Source of the DNA: Sphingobacteriales bacterium
GTDB lineage: Bacteria; Bacteroidota; Bacteroidia; Chitinophagales; UBA2359
Direction of reading: 5' to 3'
Length of the DNA: 15,608 nucleotides
Assembly (NCBI GenBank): GCA_016718845.1
Contig: JADKCK010000087.1
Span: 1-15,608 of the forward strand
Position numbers and translations under genes: made by a program
In this document: in pieces, positions 8,508-15,113 of the stretch
How positions within the stretch are numbered: position 1 is the stretch's first letter
How the letters are laid out: every line of letters starts with the position of its first letter
Notes under the pieces: model-generated
Database searches by the model: none
Seen by the model: the letters and a program-made list of their open reading frames with translations, nothing else
What the model was told of the DNA's origin: nothing

Positions 8508-11081
8508 GTTGGCATTGGCTATCATCTGCCCTGCTACATTGTATAGGGTAATGTTAACGGCTGTTGTTGGTGGGTTGTTGTTGTAAATGTACAATAGGTC
8601 GGCGGCAGGCACTGGGGTAATTACTACACCGTCGGGCGAGTTGATATTGGGTTGTAGGCTAATGTTGGCAGATTTGGTGCAGCCAATTTCGTCGGTGGCA
8701 GTTAGGGTATAATCGCCTTTGGGTTGGTTGTCTAATAGGTTGGTGGTATTGCCGTTGCTCCATAATAAGGTATAATTGCCCATTGTAGTAATGGTTGCTT
8801 CTATGCGTCCGTCGGCGTTGGCTAAGGTAGGTTGGGTGGCATTGAAACTTATTTCGGGCAAGTTGCGTACTGTTACATAGCTGTTTTGCGTAATGGTATC
8901 GGCATCAAAATTGTTTTTGGCAATTAGTTGCACTGCGTATGTGCCTGCTTGTGGATAATTAACCGTAACCGTTTGTGTAGGTAAAAGCCAATCGGTAATA
9001 GCTGGCTCGCCGTTGGTAAATTGCCATTGTACGCTTGTGGTGTTTGGACTAACTATTGGGGTATAAGTTACTTGTTGGTTAATACAAATTTGCTGTACAT
9101 CTGCCCCAAAATTTGCGGATACATTGTTTTGGTTGCAAAAAACCAGCTCTGTTTGGTTGCCAAAGTTGCCGTTTCCGGTGCCAACAATAGTGCCATCGGG
9201 CAGGGTAATTTGGTAGGTGCCATTGGTAATGCCGTCGCCCCACGCGTCAAAGAGTTTAAAGGTGTAACAGCCCAACGCCAAGCAATAGTTAAAGGTGTTA
9301 TTGGTGTTTGGTATTAAAAAGTTGTTTTGCTGATACACTATATTACCCGCATCATCAACAATTTGAAAAGAGGTTTCGTTGGGGTTGTTGTCGGTGTTTA
9401 GTTGTACGGTAACATTTTGTCCGTCTACTACATTAAAGGTGGTGTTAATGGTGTTGTTGGTGGCAATGGCATCGGCATTGGTGCCATTTATTTGCTGTAT
9501 TTTTATCTGCACATTATTAATGCCTAAAACGGGTGTGATAGGTGGCAGGTTTATGTTGGTGGTGGCAGTATAAGGCAGCGACCCTGTCCAAGGGTAAGTA
9601 TATAGCATTTGTCCGTTTAGGGTAACTTTTAGGGCTAGGTATACAATGGTGTCGTTGCCGTTGTTGGTAAAGGTTATTTGCGGATTGGCGTTTTGCCCCG
9701 TGCAAAGTGTGGCGGGTAGGCTGTTGGCGTTTAAATTGATAGCTGCTTCGAGGGCGTATAGCGATATGCTACATGCCCGTCCGCCGAGTGATAGTGTGCC
9801 GGTGTTGTCGGGGTCGAGCCAATCCTTTACGCGTTTGGCTGCGGTGTTGCCGGTGTTCCACGAGTACCACAATCCGCCAAAATAGTCGTCGAAGTTGTAT
9901 TCGCAATAAGCATCGCCGCCGTGTAGTTGCCCAATAATTTGGTGGTTTTGGTTAAACAAAGGCGAACCCGACGAGCCAGGTTCGGTGGTTCCGTCTTCCC
10001 AGTCGGCAATGTGCCAATGGGTGTTACCGCTACCGCCAAAGCCGTCTACGGTGGGTGAGTCGGTGTTAAAGGTAATTTTTTTGATGTCGCCTGCCGGATG
10101 ATGAATACAAACGGTAGAAGTTGCGGCATCGGGGCTGGCATTAAAACCCGAGTAAAAAACGTTGTAATCGGCAGGTGGTATTTCGTCTAGTTCGAGCAAT
10201 AGAAAGTCGGAGTCGGCAAGACGAGCTTTTAGGGTACAACCGCTAATGCTTTGGTTGGTGGGGGCATCTTGGTTGGTGCAACCGGGGCTTTCGTAGTTAA
10301 ACACAAACACCCAGTTTTCTACGTCCGAGTCGAGGCAATGATTGGCGGTTAAAAAATAGGGTTTGCAATCTTGTCGTACATTATTTATCATTGCCCCCGA
10401 ACAAGAGCGGAATCCGCCAGATAGTATTAGGGCAACGGAGCGTTTTTCGTTTTGCCAATCGGCGGCAATAGGGCAGTTGGCGTTGTTGTTGCACGAGCCC
10501 GAGTCGCCATAATCGCGCAGCGAGCCAAAGCCACGATAGGCATGTATTACTTTGTTGATGCTTATAATGCCTTGTTGGGCAACATTGGCAGGCTCGTAAT
10601 ACTCTACAATACAAATGCTGCCACGTACCAAAGCGGTTGCAAATTTGCCATTGGGTTTGTTGTTGTGTGCCGTAAATGCGCCCAAAACGGTGGTGTGTGT
10701 TGGGTTATATACGTATAAACGGGCGCCTTGTGGCAGTTGATACTCATTAAATTGCAGGTTGATGTAACGAGCATCTTTGCTGCGGATGGCAACCCGCCAC
10801 AATCGTGCGCCATTGTCGAGGGTTTGCCATTGCCCTGCATTGTTTAGGGTAATATTGGTGGGTAGTTCGGCTCCAAAACGATAGGGTTGGTCTTTGCTGT
10901 CGGTTAGGGCATCTTGGGCTTGTAGGGCGGCTACATCTACCAAAGGCATGTCTATGTTGGCGGTTAAAGGTTGCACGATAGTAGGGTGTGTAAAGCTATA
11001 TGGCAAGCCGCCATTGCTTACTTGTGCCAGCAGATATAGGCTGTGAAAAGCGATACAAAAGGTTAAAAACAGGTGTTTCAT
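8505..11081 (-). CDS. Secreted trypsin-fold (S1-like) serine endopeptidase, T9SS cargo, frameshifted near its C-terminus
   Basis: 858 residues to the first stop. Residues 1-20 are a signal peptide; about 20-190 look like a propeptide. The peptidase spans roughly 210-425: TANHC gives the likely catalytic His248, SDFLLLEL the likely Asp292, and GSSGSP the likely Ser371, followed by GQLHGG. This layout matches bacterial lysyl-endopeptidase-like S1 enzymes, but the specificity pocket cannot be read with confidence. Next come a CARDB-like beta domain (about 448-550), a domain with CYTFKLFDAWGDGI that is common behind Bacteroidota proteases (about 555-655), a PKD-like domain (about 658-745), and an SprB-like module (about 755-808). 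The T9SS type A sorting domain then starts (VITPVPAADLLYIYNNN, ITLYNVAGQMI) but stops after ANAN. Its remaining 39 residues follow in another frame. It is probably cell-surface or secreted, cleaving proteins for nutrition. As read, export could fail. Confidence 0.88.
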   Translation of the reverse strand: MKHLFLTFCIAFHSLYLLAQVSNGGLPYSFTHPTIVQPLTANIDMPLVDVAALQAQDALTDSKDQPYRFGAELPTNITLNNAGQWQTLDNGARLWRVAIRSKDARYINLQFNEYQLPQGARLYVYNPTHTTVLGAFTAHNNKPNGKFATALVRGSICIVEYYEPANVAQQGIISINKVIHAYRGFGSLRDYGDSGSCNNNANCPIAADWQNEKRSVALILSGGFRSCSGAMINNVRQDCKPYFLTANHCLDSDVENWVFVFNYESPGCTNQDAPTNQSISGCTLKARLADSDFLLLELDEIPPADYNVFYSGFNASPDAATSTVCIHHPAGDIKKITFNTDSPTVDGFGGSGNTHWHIADWEDGTTEPGSSGSPLFNQNHQIIGQLHGGDAYCEYNFDDYFGGLWYSWNTGNTAAKRVKDWLDPDNTGTLSLGGRACSISLYALEAAINLNANSLPATLCTGQNANPQITFTNNGNDTIVYLALKVTLNGQMLYTYPWTGSLPYTATTNINLPPITPVLGINNVQIKIQQINGTNADAIATNNTINTTFNVVDGQNVTVQLNTDNNPNETSFQIVDDAGNIVYQQNNFLIPNTNNTFNYCLALGCYTFKLFDAWGDGITNGTYQITLPDGTIVGTGNGNFGNQTELVFCNQNNVSANFGADVQQICINQQVTYTPIVSPNTTSVQWQFTNGEPAITDWLLPTQTVTVNYPQAGTYAVQLIAKNNFDADTITQNSYVTVRNLPEISFNATQPTLANADGRIEATITTMGNYTLLWSNGNTTNLLDNQPKGDYTLTATDEIGCTKSANISLQPNINSPDGVVITPVPAADLLYIYNNNPPTTAVNITLYNVAGQMIANAN

Positions 11082-11114
11082 GATTAAAGATAGCTTGTTG
11101 CGTAAAAAATTGGG

Positions 11115-11122
11115 TAAAGGTA
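11115..11122 (-). promoter_or_regulatory. Possible -7 element of the protease gene
   Basis: On the minus strand this reads TACCTTTA, seven of eight bases of the Bacteroidota TAnnTTTG consensus, 33 nt before the protease ATG. I see no clear -33 TTTG at the usual distance, so the call is weak. Confidence 0.3.
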
Positions 11123-11371
11123 CGTACTTTTGTTGGAAAATTGATGAACGTGGGGTAGATAGTAATTACCTTATGTTACGCAGGGGTAGCGCAAATAGGA
11201 TAAATATTAAGCGGCAAGGGGCTTTGAAGATAATTTGGGTTCTTTTACTTTTGTTGTAGAAACTGACAAATGGTAGCTTTTTATACTCCTATTGAGCAAG
11301 GATGATACAACGAAGGTAGCTGTTAAGTGGCATGTTGTATTATTTTAGTATTCACCACCCATTAAAAGTTT

Positions 11372-11414
11372 GTTACTTTTTTTCTTGACAAAAAAAGTAA
11401 CCAAAAAAGTCAAG
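11372..11414. repeat. Interleaved inverted repeats (A-B-A'-B')
   Basis: A is GTTACTTTTTTT (11372-11383) and is fully complementary to A' (11390-11401), a 12-bp stem. The whole 6-nt loop, CTTGAC (11384-11389), is complementary to GTCAAG at 11409-11414. The two pairings interleave. With no spare loop bases and a 7-nt link, both forming at once would be strained, so they are more likely alternatives. Only the complementarity is seen; whether it is transcribed is unknown. Confidence 0.65.
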
Positions 11415-11453
11415 GCTGTATAGTAATTGGCTAAAATGGGCAACATTCCGCTA

Positions 11454-11538
11454 AAAGATATAAACTTGCACGCCAAACGGTTTGCTTGTCGAGTTTATTT
11501 CTCGGTTCGGTGTGGCGTGCTTCAAACAGTATATCTTT
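11454..11538. repeat. 85-bp imperfect inverted repeat
   Basis: The outer arms AAAGATATA (11454-11462) and TATATCTTT (11530-11538) are complementary, as are the inner arms GCACGCCA (11468-11475) and TGGCGTGC (11513-11520). The arm spacers differ slightly (5 and 9 nt). The centre contains CGAG and CTCG, which can pair as well. It could be a transcribed cruciform or the remains of a small dispersed element. Confidence 0.6.
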
Positions 11539-11539
11539 C

Positions 11540-11740
11540 TTAACGCTACATTTATGCCCCAATAAATTTCTTAACGCCAATTCCTATGATGCCGGGCAAG
11601 AAGAAATAATCTGCACAACTGGGTATAAAAATGCAACATACTCAATTATTGAAATGGACTTTTTAACGCTTCATTTAGGCTTGTTTCTTTACTTTGATAA
11701 GCTTAGCATAAAAACGCCAATTGTTAGTAATGCTGGTCTT
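11540..11740. repeat. Decayed direct duplication
   Basis: TTAACGCTACATTTA at 11540 recurs as TTAACGCTTCATTTA at 11663. AACGCCAATT at 11573 recurs exactly at 11713, followed in both copies by similar text (ATGCCGGGC and ATGCTGGTC). The offsets are 123 and 140 bp, so the second copy carries extra bases between the two blocks. It looks like an old tandem duplication of non-coding sequence. Confidence 0.45.
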
Positions 11741-12018
11741 TTTACAAAAAAATACAAAGTATAGCTAAAAATGCCAATATGGTTAATTATAGAAATGTGC
11801 TGCGTAATATAGGCACAAACATACGAGTAATTAATGTTTGATTTGGTGGGCGCTTGCTTTGCTTTGGGAAGCTCAAAGGCTAGCAAATAGGGTAAACCAA
11901 TCATCACCCCCAAAAAAGACATATTCCGCGTCAAGCGGGGCAGGCGCAAGCCTTTGGTTGATAAGTTAACCAACAATTTAGTCTAAATTATCTTTAAAAA
12001 AATAGCTAACAATAAATC

Positions 12019-12693
12019 ATGTCGAAACTATATCTTATACCAACGCCTATTGGCAATTTAGAGGACATAACACTTCGGGCGTTGCGATTGTTGCGCGAGG
12101 TAGATTTGATTTTGGCAGAAGATACGCGCCAAACAGCCATTTTATTGCGCCATTACGAGATAAGCAAACCCGTGCAATCGTATCATGCACACAACGAGCA
12201 TTATACGTTGGGCAAAATTATTACGCAAATAAAAGCAGGTGCCACCATTGGTTTAGTAACCGATGCAGGTACGCCGGGTATATCGGACCCTGGTTTTTTG
12301 GTGGTGCGCGAGTGTGTGCGCGAAGGTATAGCTGTAGAATGTTTGCCCGGAGCAACGGCATTTGTACCTGCCCTTATCAACTCGGGTTTACCAGCAGATA
12401 GGTTTATTTTTGAAGGATTTTTGCCGCAAAAAAAAGGGCGTAAAACGCGCCTCGATGCCCTACAAGAAGAAACCCGAACGATGATTTTTTATGAGTCGCC
12501 GTTTAGGTTGGTTAAAACCTTAGAGCAATTTGCAACAGTTTTTGGGGCAGATAGACCTGCAAGTGTGTCGCGCGAGTTAACTAAGCTTTTTGAAGAGAAT
12601 GCACGCGGTACACTTGCCGAATTAGTGGCTCATTTTAGTGCTAAAACCGTAAAAGGCGAAATTGTGTTGATTGTAGGAGGTAAATATAGCTAA
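12019..12693 (+). CDS. rsmI: 16S rRNA (cytidine(1402)-2'-O)-methyltransferase RsmI
   Basis: 224 residues. RsmI uses SAM to methylate the 2'-OH of C1402 in the decoding centre of 16S rRNA. The family motifs are present in order: PTPIGNLEDIT (8-18), AEDTR (33-37), VTDAGTPGISDPG (80-92), LPGAT (109-113), FYESPFR (157-163), SRELTKL (184-190) and KGEIVLIV (212-219). It is about 60 residues shorter than the E. coli enzyme and ends straight after the catalytic fold, which is usual for short members of the family; nothing appears truncated. The ATG gives the normal start (MSKLYLIPTPIGN). The bases before it are A-rich with no Shine-Dalgarno site, as is common in this phylum. rpoN follows after about 160 nt, too far and with too little functional link to claim an operon. 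Confidence 0.96.
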   Translation: MSKLYLIPTPIGNLEDITLRALRLLREVDLILAEDTRQTAILLRHYEISKPVQSYHAHNEHYTLGKIITQIKAGATIGLVTDAGTPGISDPGFLVVRECVREGIAVECLPGATAFVPALINSGLPADRFIFEGFLPQKKGRKTRLDALQEETRTMIFYESPFRLVKTLEQFATVFGADRPASVSRELTKLFEENARGTLAELVAHFSAKTVKGEIVLIVGGKYS

Positions 12694-12731
12694 ATTTTTG
12701 AAAAAAGTTTTTTTATTTGCACAAAATGTAG

Positions 12732-12739
12732 TAATATTG
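12732..12739 (+). promoter_or_regulatory. Possible -7 element upstream of rpoN
   Basis: TAATATTG matches seven of eight bases of TAnnTTTG. A TTTG sits at 12716-12719, but only 12 nt upstream, closer than usual for the -33 element. The implied leader to the rpoN ATG would be roughly 105 nt. Confidence 0.3.
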
Positions 12740-12852
12740 CACCTTGAAAAGCGAATTGGCACTAGTTTTGATGACTATGGCAATTTTTATTTTTTGCACC
12801 TATTACTTATTGCTAATTACCAAAGGTAACTCCTTAATCTTTTTTATATTGT

Positions 12853-14379
12853 ATGCTCAATCAACAGTTAAGCCAAAAGCAACTTCAAAAGTTATCTCCA
12901 CAACAAATTCAGCTCATGAAATTGTTGCAGATACCTACGGCTACCTTAGAGCAACGCATAAAAGAAGAGATGGAAATTAACCCTGCCTTAGAAGAAGTAG
13001 ATGATTATGGCACGGAAGAAGAAGAGTTTTTCCCGAACTCGCCCGAAGATTTAGAAACAGGTGCAGCAGACGAAAGAGAAGAAAGAGAAGACGATTATGA
13101 AGACGACCCCTACGAATCGTTGATAGACAACGACATTGACATAAGCGATTATTATGCCGATTACGAAGACGATACCGCATCGTACAAAACACGCGACGAT
13201 AGCTACGGAGCCGACCAAGAAGAAGACCAACGCCCTGTGCCCGCAGCATTAGGCACTACTTTTCATGAACATTTAATGGAACAATTGGGCTTGTTAAGCC
13301 TCGATGAGCGACAACATGCCATTGCTGCCCAAATTATAGGTAGTATTGACGAAGATGGGTATCTGCGCCGCAAAATAGAAGCATTGGTAGACGACCTTGC
13401 CTTTGGGCAAAACGTAATGACCGACGAAGAAGAAATTGAACAAATACTACAAAAAATACAAAATTTTGACCCCGACGGCGTTGCCGGACGCGACCTTAGA
13501 GAGTGCCTGCTGATACAAATACGCAAAAAAAAGACACCCAACGACCACATACTAAACATAACCGAACAACTGCTAGAAAACTATTTCGAAGAATTTGCCA
13601 AAAAACACTACGACAAATTACTCCGAAATATGGGTATTACCAACGACGACCTAAAAGATGCCATTGACGAAGTACTAAAACTAAACCCAAGACCCGGCAG
13701 CGTTTATGTGCAATCGAACCAAATAAGCAACTATATAATACCCGATTTTATACTGCAAAATAATGGTGGCGATTTAGTGCTGTCGCTTAACTCAAAAAAC
13801 GCCCCCGACCTGCGCATTAGCGATACTTACAAAGAAATGTTGCGCGAATACTCGAACAGCCGCAACAAATCTAAATCGCAGAAAGAAGCCGTGATGTTTA
13901 TTAAACAAAAAATTGACTCGGCTAAGTGGTTTATTGATGCCATAAAACAACGACAAAGCACCATGATGAAAACCATGGAAGCTATTTTGAGGTATCAGTA
14001 CGAGTATTTTTTGACAGGCGACGAAATGCAACTAAACCCTATGATTTTGAAAGATATTGCCGAAATTACAGGTTTAGATATATCTACCATATCAAGGGTA
14101 TCGAACAGTAAATATGTACAAACCGAATTTGGCATTTTTAAACTCAAAGACTTTTTCTCGGAGTCGTTGCAAACCGATAGCGGCGAAGAAGTATCGACCC
14201 GCGAGGTGAAAAAGATTTTAACCGACTTGATAGAAGGCGAAGATAAATCGAAACCCCTATCGGACGAAAAACTAATGCTTTATTTGGTAGAAAAAGGCTA
14301 CAATATTGCCCGCCGAACGGTTGCAAAATATCGCGAACAACTTGATATACCCGTTGCCCGATTGCGAAGAGAATTGTAA
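12853..14379 (+). CDS. rpoN: RNA polymerase sigma-54 factor RpoN
   Basis: 508 residues. Sigma-54 directs RNA polymerase to -24/-12 promoters and needs an AAA+ activator to melt them. Region I is the Gln/Leu-rich N-terminus (LSPQQIQLMKLLQIPTATLEQRI, split by its usual heptads, 14-36). Region II is a long strongly acidic linker (about 46-127, rich in E, D and Y). The core-binding part follows (about 135-330, with IIGSIDEDGYLRR-like text at 161-173 and LNPRPGS at 277-283). The helix-turn-helix lies around 395-432 (MILKDIAEITGLDISTISR, SNSKYVQT), and the RpoN box is ARRTVAKYRE at 486-495, near the end. All hallmark parts are present, so the gene looks intact. The ATG is chosen because region I begins there. 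A different frame opening at 12744 overlaps the start and is not believed. A terminator follows at 14470. No activator gene is in the window. Confidence 0.97.
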   Translation: MLNQQLSQKQLQKLSPQQIQLMKLLQIPTATLEQRIKEEMEINPALEEVDDYGTEEEEFFPNSPEDLETGAADEREEREDDYEDDPYESLIDNDIDISDYYADYEDDTASYKTRDDSYGADQEEDQRPVPAALGTTFHEHLMEQLGLLSLDERQHAIAAQIIGSIDEDGYLRRKIEALVDDLAFGQNVMTDEEEIEQILQKIQNFDPDGVAGRDLRECLLIQIRKKKTPNDHILNITEQLLENYFEEFAKKHYDKLLRNMGITNDDLKDAIDEVLKLNPRPGSVYVQSNQISNYIIPDFILQNNGGDLVLSLNSKNAPDLRISDTYKEMLREYSNSRNKSKSQKEAVMFIKQKIDSAKWFIDAIKQRQSTMMKTMEAILRYQYEYFLTGDEMQLNPMILKDIAEITGLDISTISRVSNSKYVQTEFGIFKLKDFFSESLQTDSGEEVSTREVKKILTDLIEGEDKSKPLSDEKLMLYLVEKGYNIARRTVAKYREQLDIPVARLRREL

Positions 14380-14469
14380 TTTGCTGTAAAAGCCGCCCCC
14401 CGCCCCGCCTTGTGTATTATTACTTTACTGAGTGATAATAATTAAATAAATATTTCATTACTCAAACTA

Positions 14470-14501
14470 CTGCACCAACTAATTAAGTTGGTGCAGTTTT
14501 T
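14470..14501 (+). terminator. Rho-independent terminator after rpoN
   Basis: An 11-bp stem, CTGCACCAACT (14470-14480) with AGTTGGTGCAG (14486-14496), closes an AATTA loop and is followed by TTTTT. It lies about 90 nt after the rpoN stop. The minus strand has no T run, so it works in one direction. Confidence 0.9.
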
Positions 14502-14537
14502 CGCGCCCAAAACTCACCAAAACTCAAAAAATTAGCG

Positions 14538-14545
14538 TATATTTG
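14538..14545 (+). promoter_or_regulatory. -7 promoter element of the antitoxin-like gene
   Basis: TATATTTG matches the Bacteroidota TAnnTTTG consensus at every fixed position and is followed by C, as is frequent. It lies 52 nt before the ATG at 14598 and after the rpoN terminator, so this gene probably starts its own transcript. A clear -33 TTTG is not seen. Confidence 0.55.
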
Positions 14546-14597
14546 CGCGGCAATAAACTGAGTCTCTCACTACCATCTAATTTACAAAATAGTAGAT

Positions 14598-14822
14598 ATG
14601 GAAACAATAAGCAAATTAAGCAATATACAATTAGAGTTACTAAAACTGTTTAGCACCAACATCAGCGACAGTGATGTATTGGATATTAAACAATTGATAA
14701 TAAATTACTATGCACAAAAAATAGATAATGAGCTAGATACCCTTTGGGAACAACGCCAATATAACGCTAATACCATATCGACATGGGCTAACGAGCATTT
14801 ACGAACACCCTATAATCAATAA
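14598..14822 (+). CDS. Small antitoxin-like protein of a PIN-domain toxin-antitoxin pair
   Basis: 74 residues. The pattern is that of small Bacteroidota and cyanobacterial proteins found just ahead of PIN-domain toxins: LSNIQLELLKLF at 7-18, a short acidic linker, DIKQLIINYYAQKIDNELD (29-47, helical), LWEQRQY, and an end of WANEHLRTPYNQ. The ...HLRTPY ending is characteristic in my memory of the group. The antitoxin would bind and block the toxin, and often the shared promoter. Only 3 nt separate its stop from the ATG of the toxin remnant at 14826, the usual tight coupling. The gene itself appears complete and has a good -7 element upstream. With the toxin broken, it would be an orphan antitoxin, which might protect against a related toxin elsewhere; that last point is inference. 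Confidence 0.72.
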   Translation: METISKLSNIQLELLKLFSTNISDSDVLDIKQLIINYYAQKIDNELDTLWEQRQYNANTISTWANEHLRTPYNQ

Positions 14823-14825
14823 CCA

Positions 14826-14900
14826 ATGCTTATTGTATTAGATACTAATGTGTTATTGATTGCACTGCCCAAAACTTCGCCTTTGGCTAAAAAACCCTAA
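14826..14900 (+). pseudogene. Truncated PIN-domain (VapC-like) toxin
   Basis: The frame from ATG 14826 reads MLIVLDTNVLLIALPKTSP and then LAKKP before a TAA at 14898. The VLDTNVLL start is the hallmark first strand of PIN ribonucleases, with the first metal-binding Asp (D6). A full toxin has about 130-150 residues and three more acidic residues; here about 19-20 residues are left. The break lies near 14880-14890, where RHS-type sequence begins in another frame. The product cannot be an active nuclease. Confidence 0.72.
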
Positions 14901-15051
14901 CCCTCAACAAAACTACCCCTACGGCATGTTGCAGGCAGGGCGTAGCCGTAATGCGGGGGGGTATAGGTTTGGCTTCCAAGGGCAAGAGGCGGACAACAAA
15001 ATTGGGGGTTTGGGGCAGCACAGTAGAGCAAATTACACGTATTGTAAATAG
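14893..15051 (+). pseudogene. Fragment of an RHS repeat-associated core domain
   Basis: The frame from about 14893 to the TAG at 15049 encodes NPNPQQNYPYGMLQAGRS, then RNAGGYRFGFQGQEADN and KIGGLG. The YPYGM...GRS...YRFGFQGQE.D..I.G series is the conserved end of the RHS/YD-repeat core in Bacteroidota, which normally goes on through YDPRLGRF to a variable toxin tip. That continuation is missing: after GLG the text (QHSRANYTYCK) no longer fits. No start codon or upstream YD repeats are present; the frame enters straight from the broken PIN gene. It is a relic of a large RHS protein, not a gene of its own. Confidence 0.75.
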
Positions 15052-15109
15052 AGGAACGAATGGACTTCCAGATAGGCAAAATATTTTAACGAAGCTACAT
15101 TACAACTAA
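15011..15109 (+). pseudogene. Short out-of-frame tail, possible C-terminus of an RHS-linked toxin
   Basis: One base out of phase with the RHS fragment, the frame from about 15011 reads WGSTVEQITRIVNRG, then TNGLPDRQNILTKLHYN and TAA at 15107-15109. It overlaps the end of the RHS frame and stops 4 nt before the lipoprotein ATG. Its composition is protein-like and it sits where the toxin tip of an RHS protein would end. I do not recognise a toxin family, and it has no start of its own. A deletion from the RHS core into the toxin tip would explain both frames. This reading is inference. Confidence 0.4.
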
Positions 15110-15113
15110 AAAA

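Larger units (their letters stand above)
11082..12018. other. Gene-free interval with inverted and decayed direct repeats
   Basis: I find no convincing gene here. Short frames exist on both strands (for example 11486-11764 plus and 11689-11976 minus), but they overlap each other, have no recognisable domain, and lie on the repeats listed separately. The left part (11123-11370) shows nothing clear beyond a weak 7-bp inverted repeat at 11305-11340. The right part (11765-12018) leads to rsmI and contains a small inverted repeat, TTGGTT/AACCAA, at 11954-11973. Confidence 0.7.

Noticed and set aside
8500..8515. Programmed ribosomal frameshift in the protease gene
   Set aside because: No X-XXY-YYZ slippery heptamer and no evident downstream stem are present; an ordinary indel or sequencing error is simpler.
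9021..9317. Plus-strand open frame opposite the protease gene
   Set aside because: It is antisense to a well-supported coding region and has no recognisable features.
11305..11340. Inverted repeat ATACAAC/GTTGTAT as a terminator
   Set aside because: The stem is only 7 bp with a 22-nt loop, and no gene upstream on that strand would use it.
11486..11764. Plus-strand open frame of 92 codons
   Set aside because: It lies on the inverted and decayed repeats, shows no domain or start signal, and its internal similarity only mirrors the DNA duplication.
11689..11976. Minus-strand open frame of 95 codons with hydrophobic parts
   Set aside because: It overlaps the other weak frame, lacks a recognised domain, and its hydrophobicity follows from T-rich DNA.
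12744..12980. Open frame overlapping the rpoN start with a membrane-like segment
   Set aside because: More than half of it lies inside rpoN in another frame, and rpoN begins with its normal N-terminal region at 12853.
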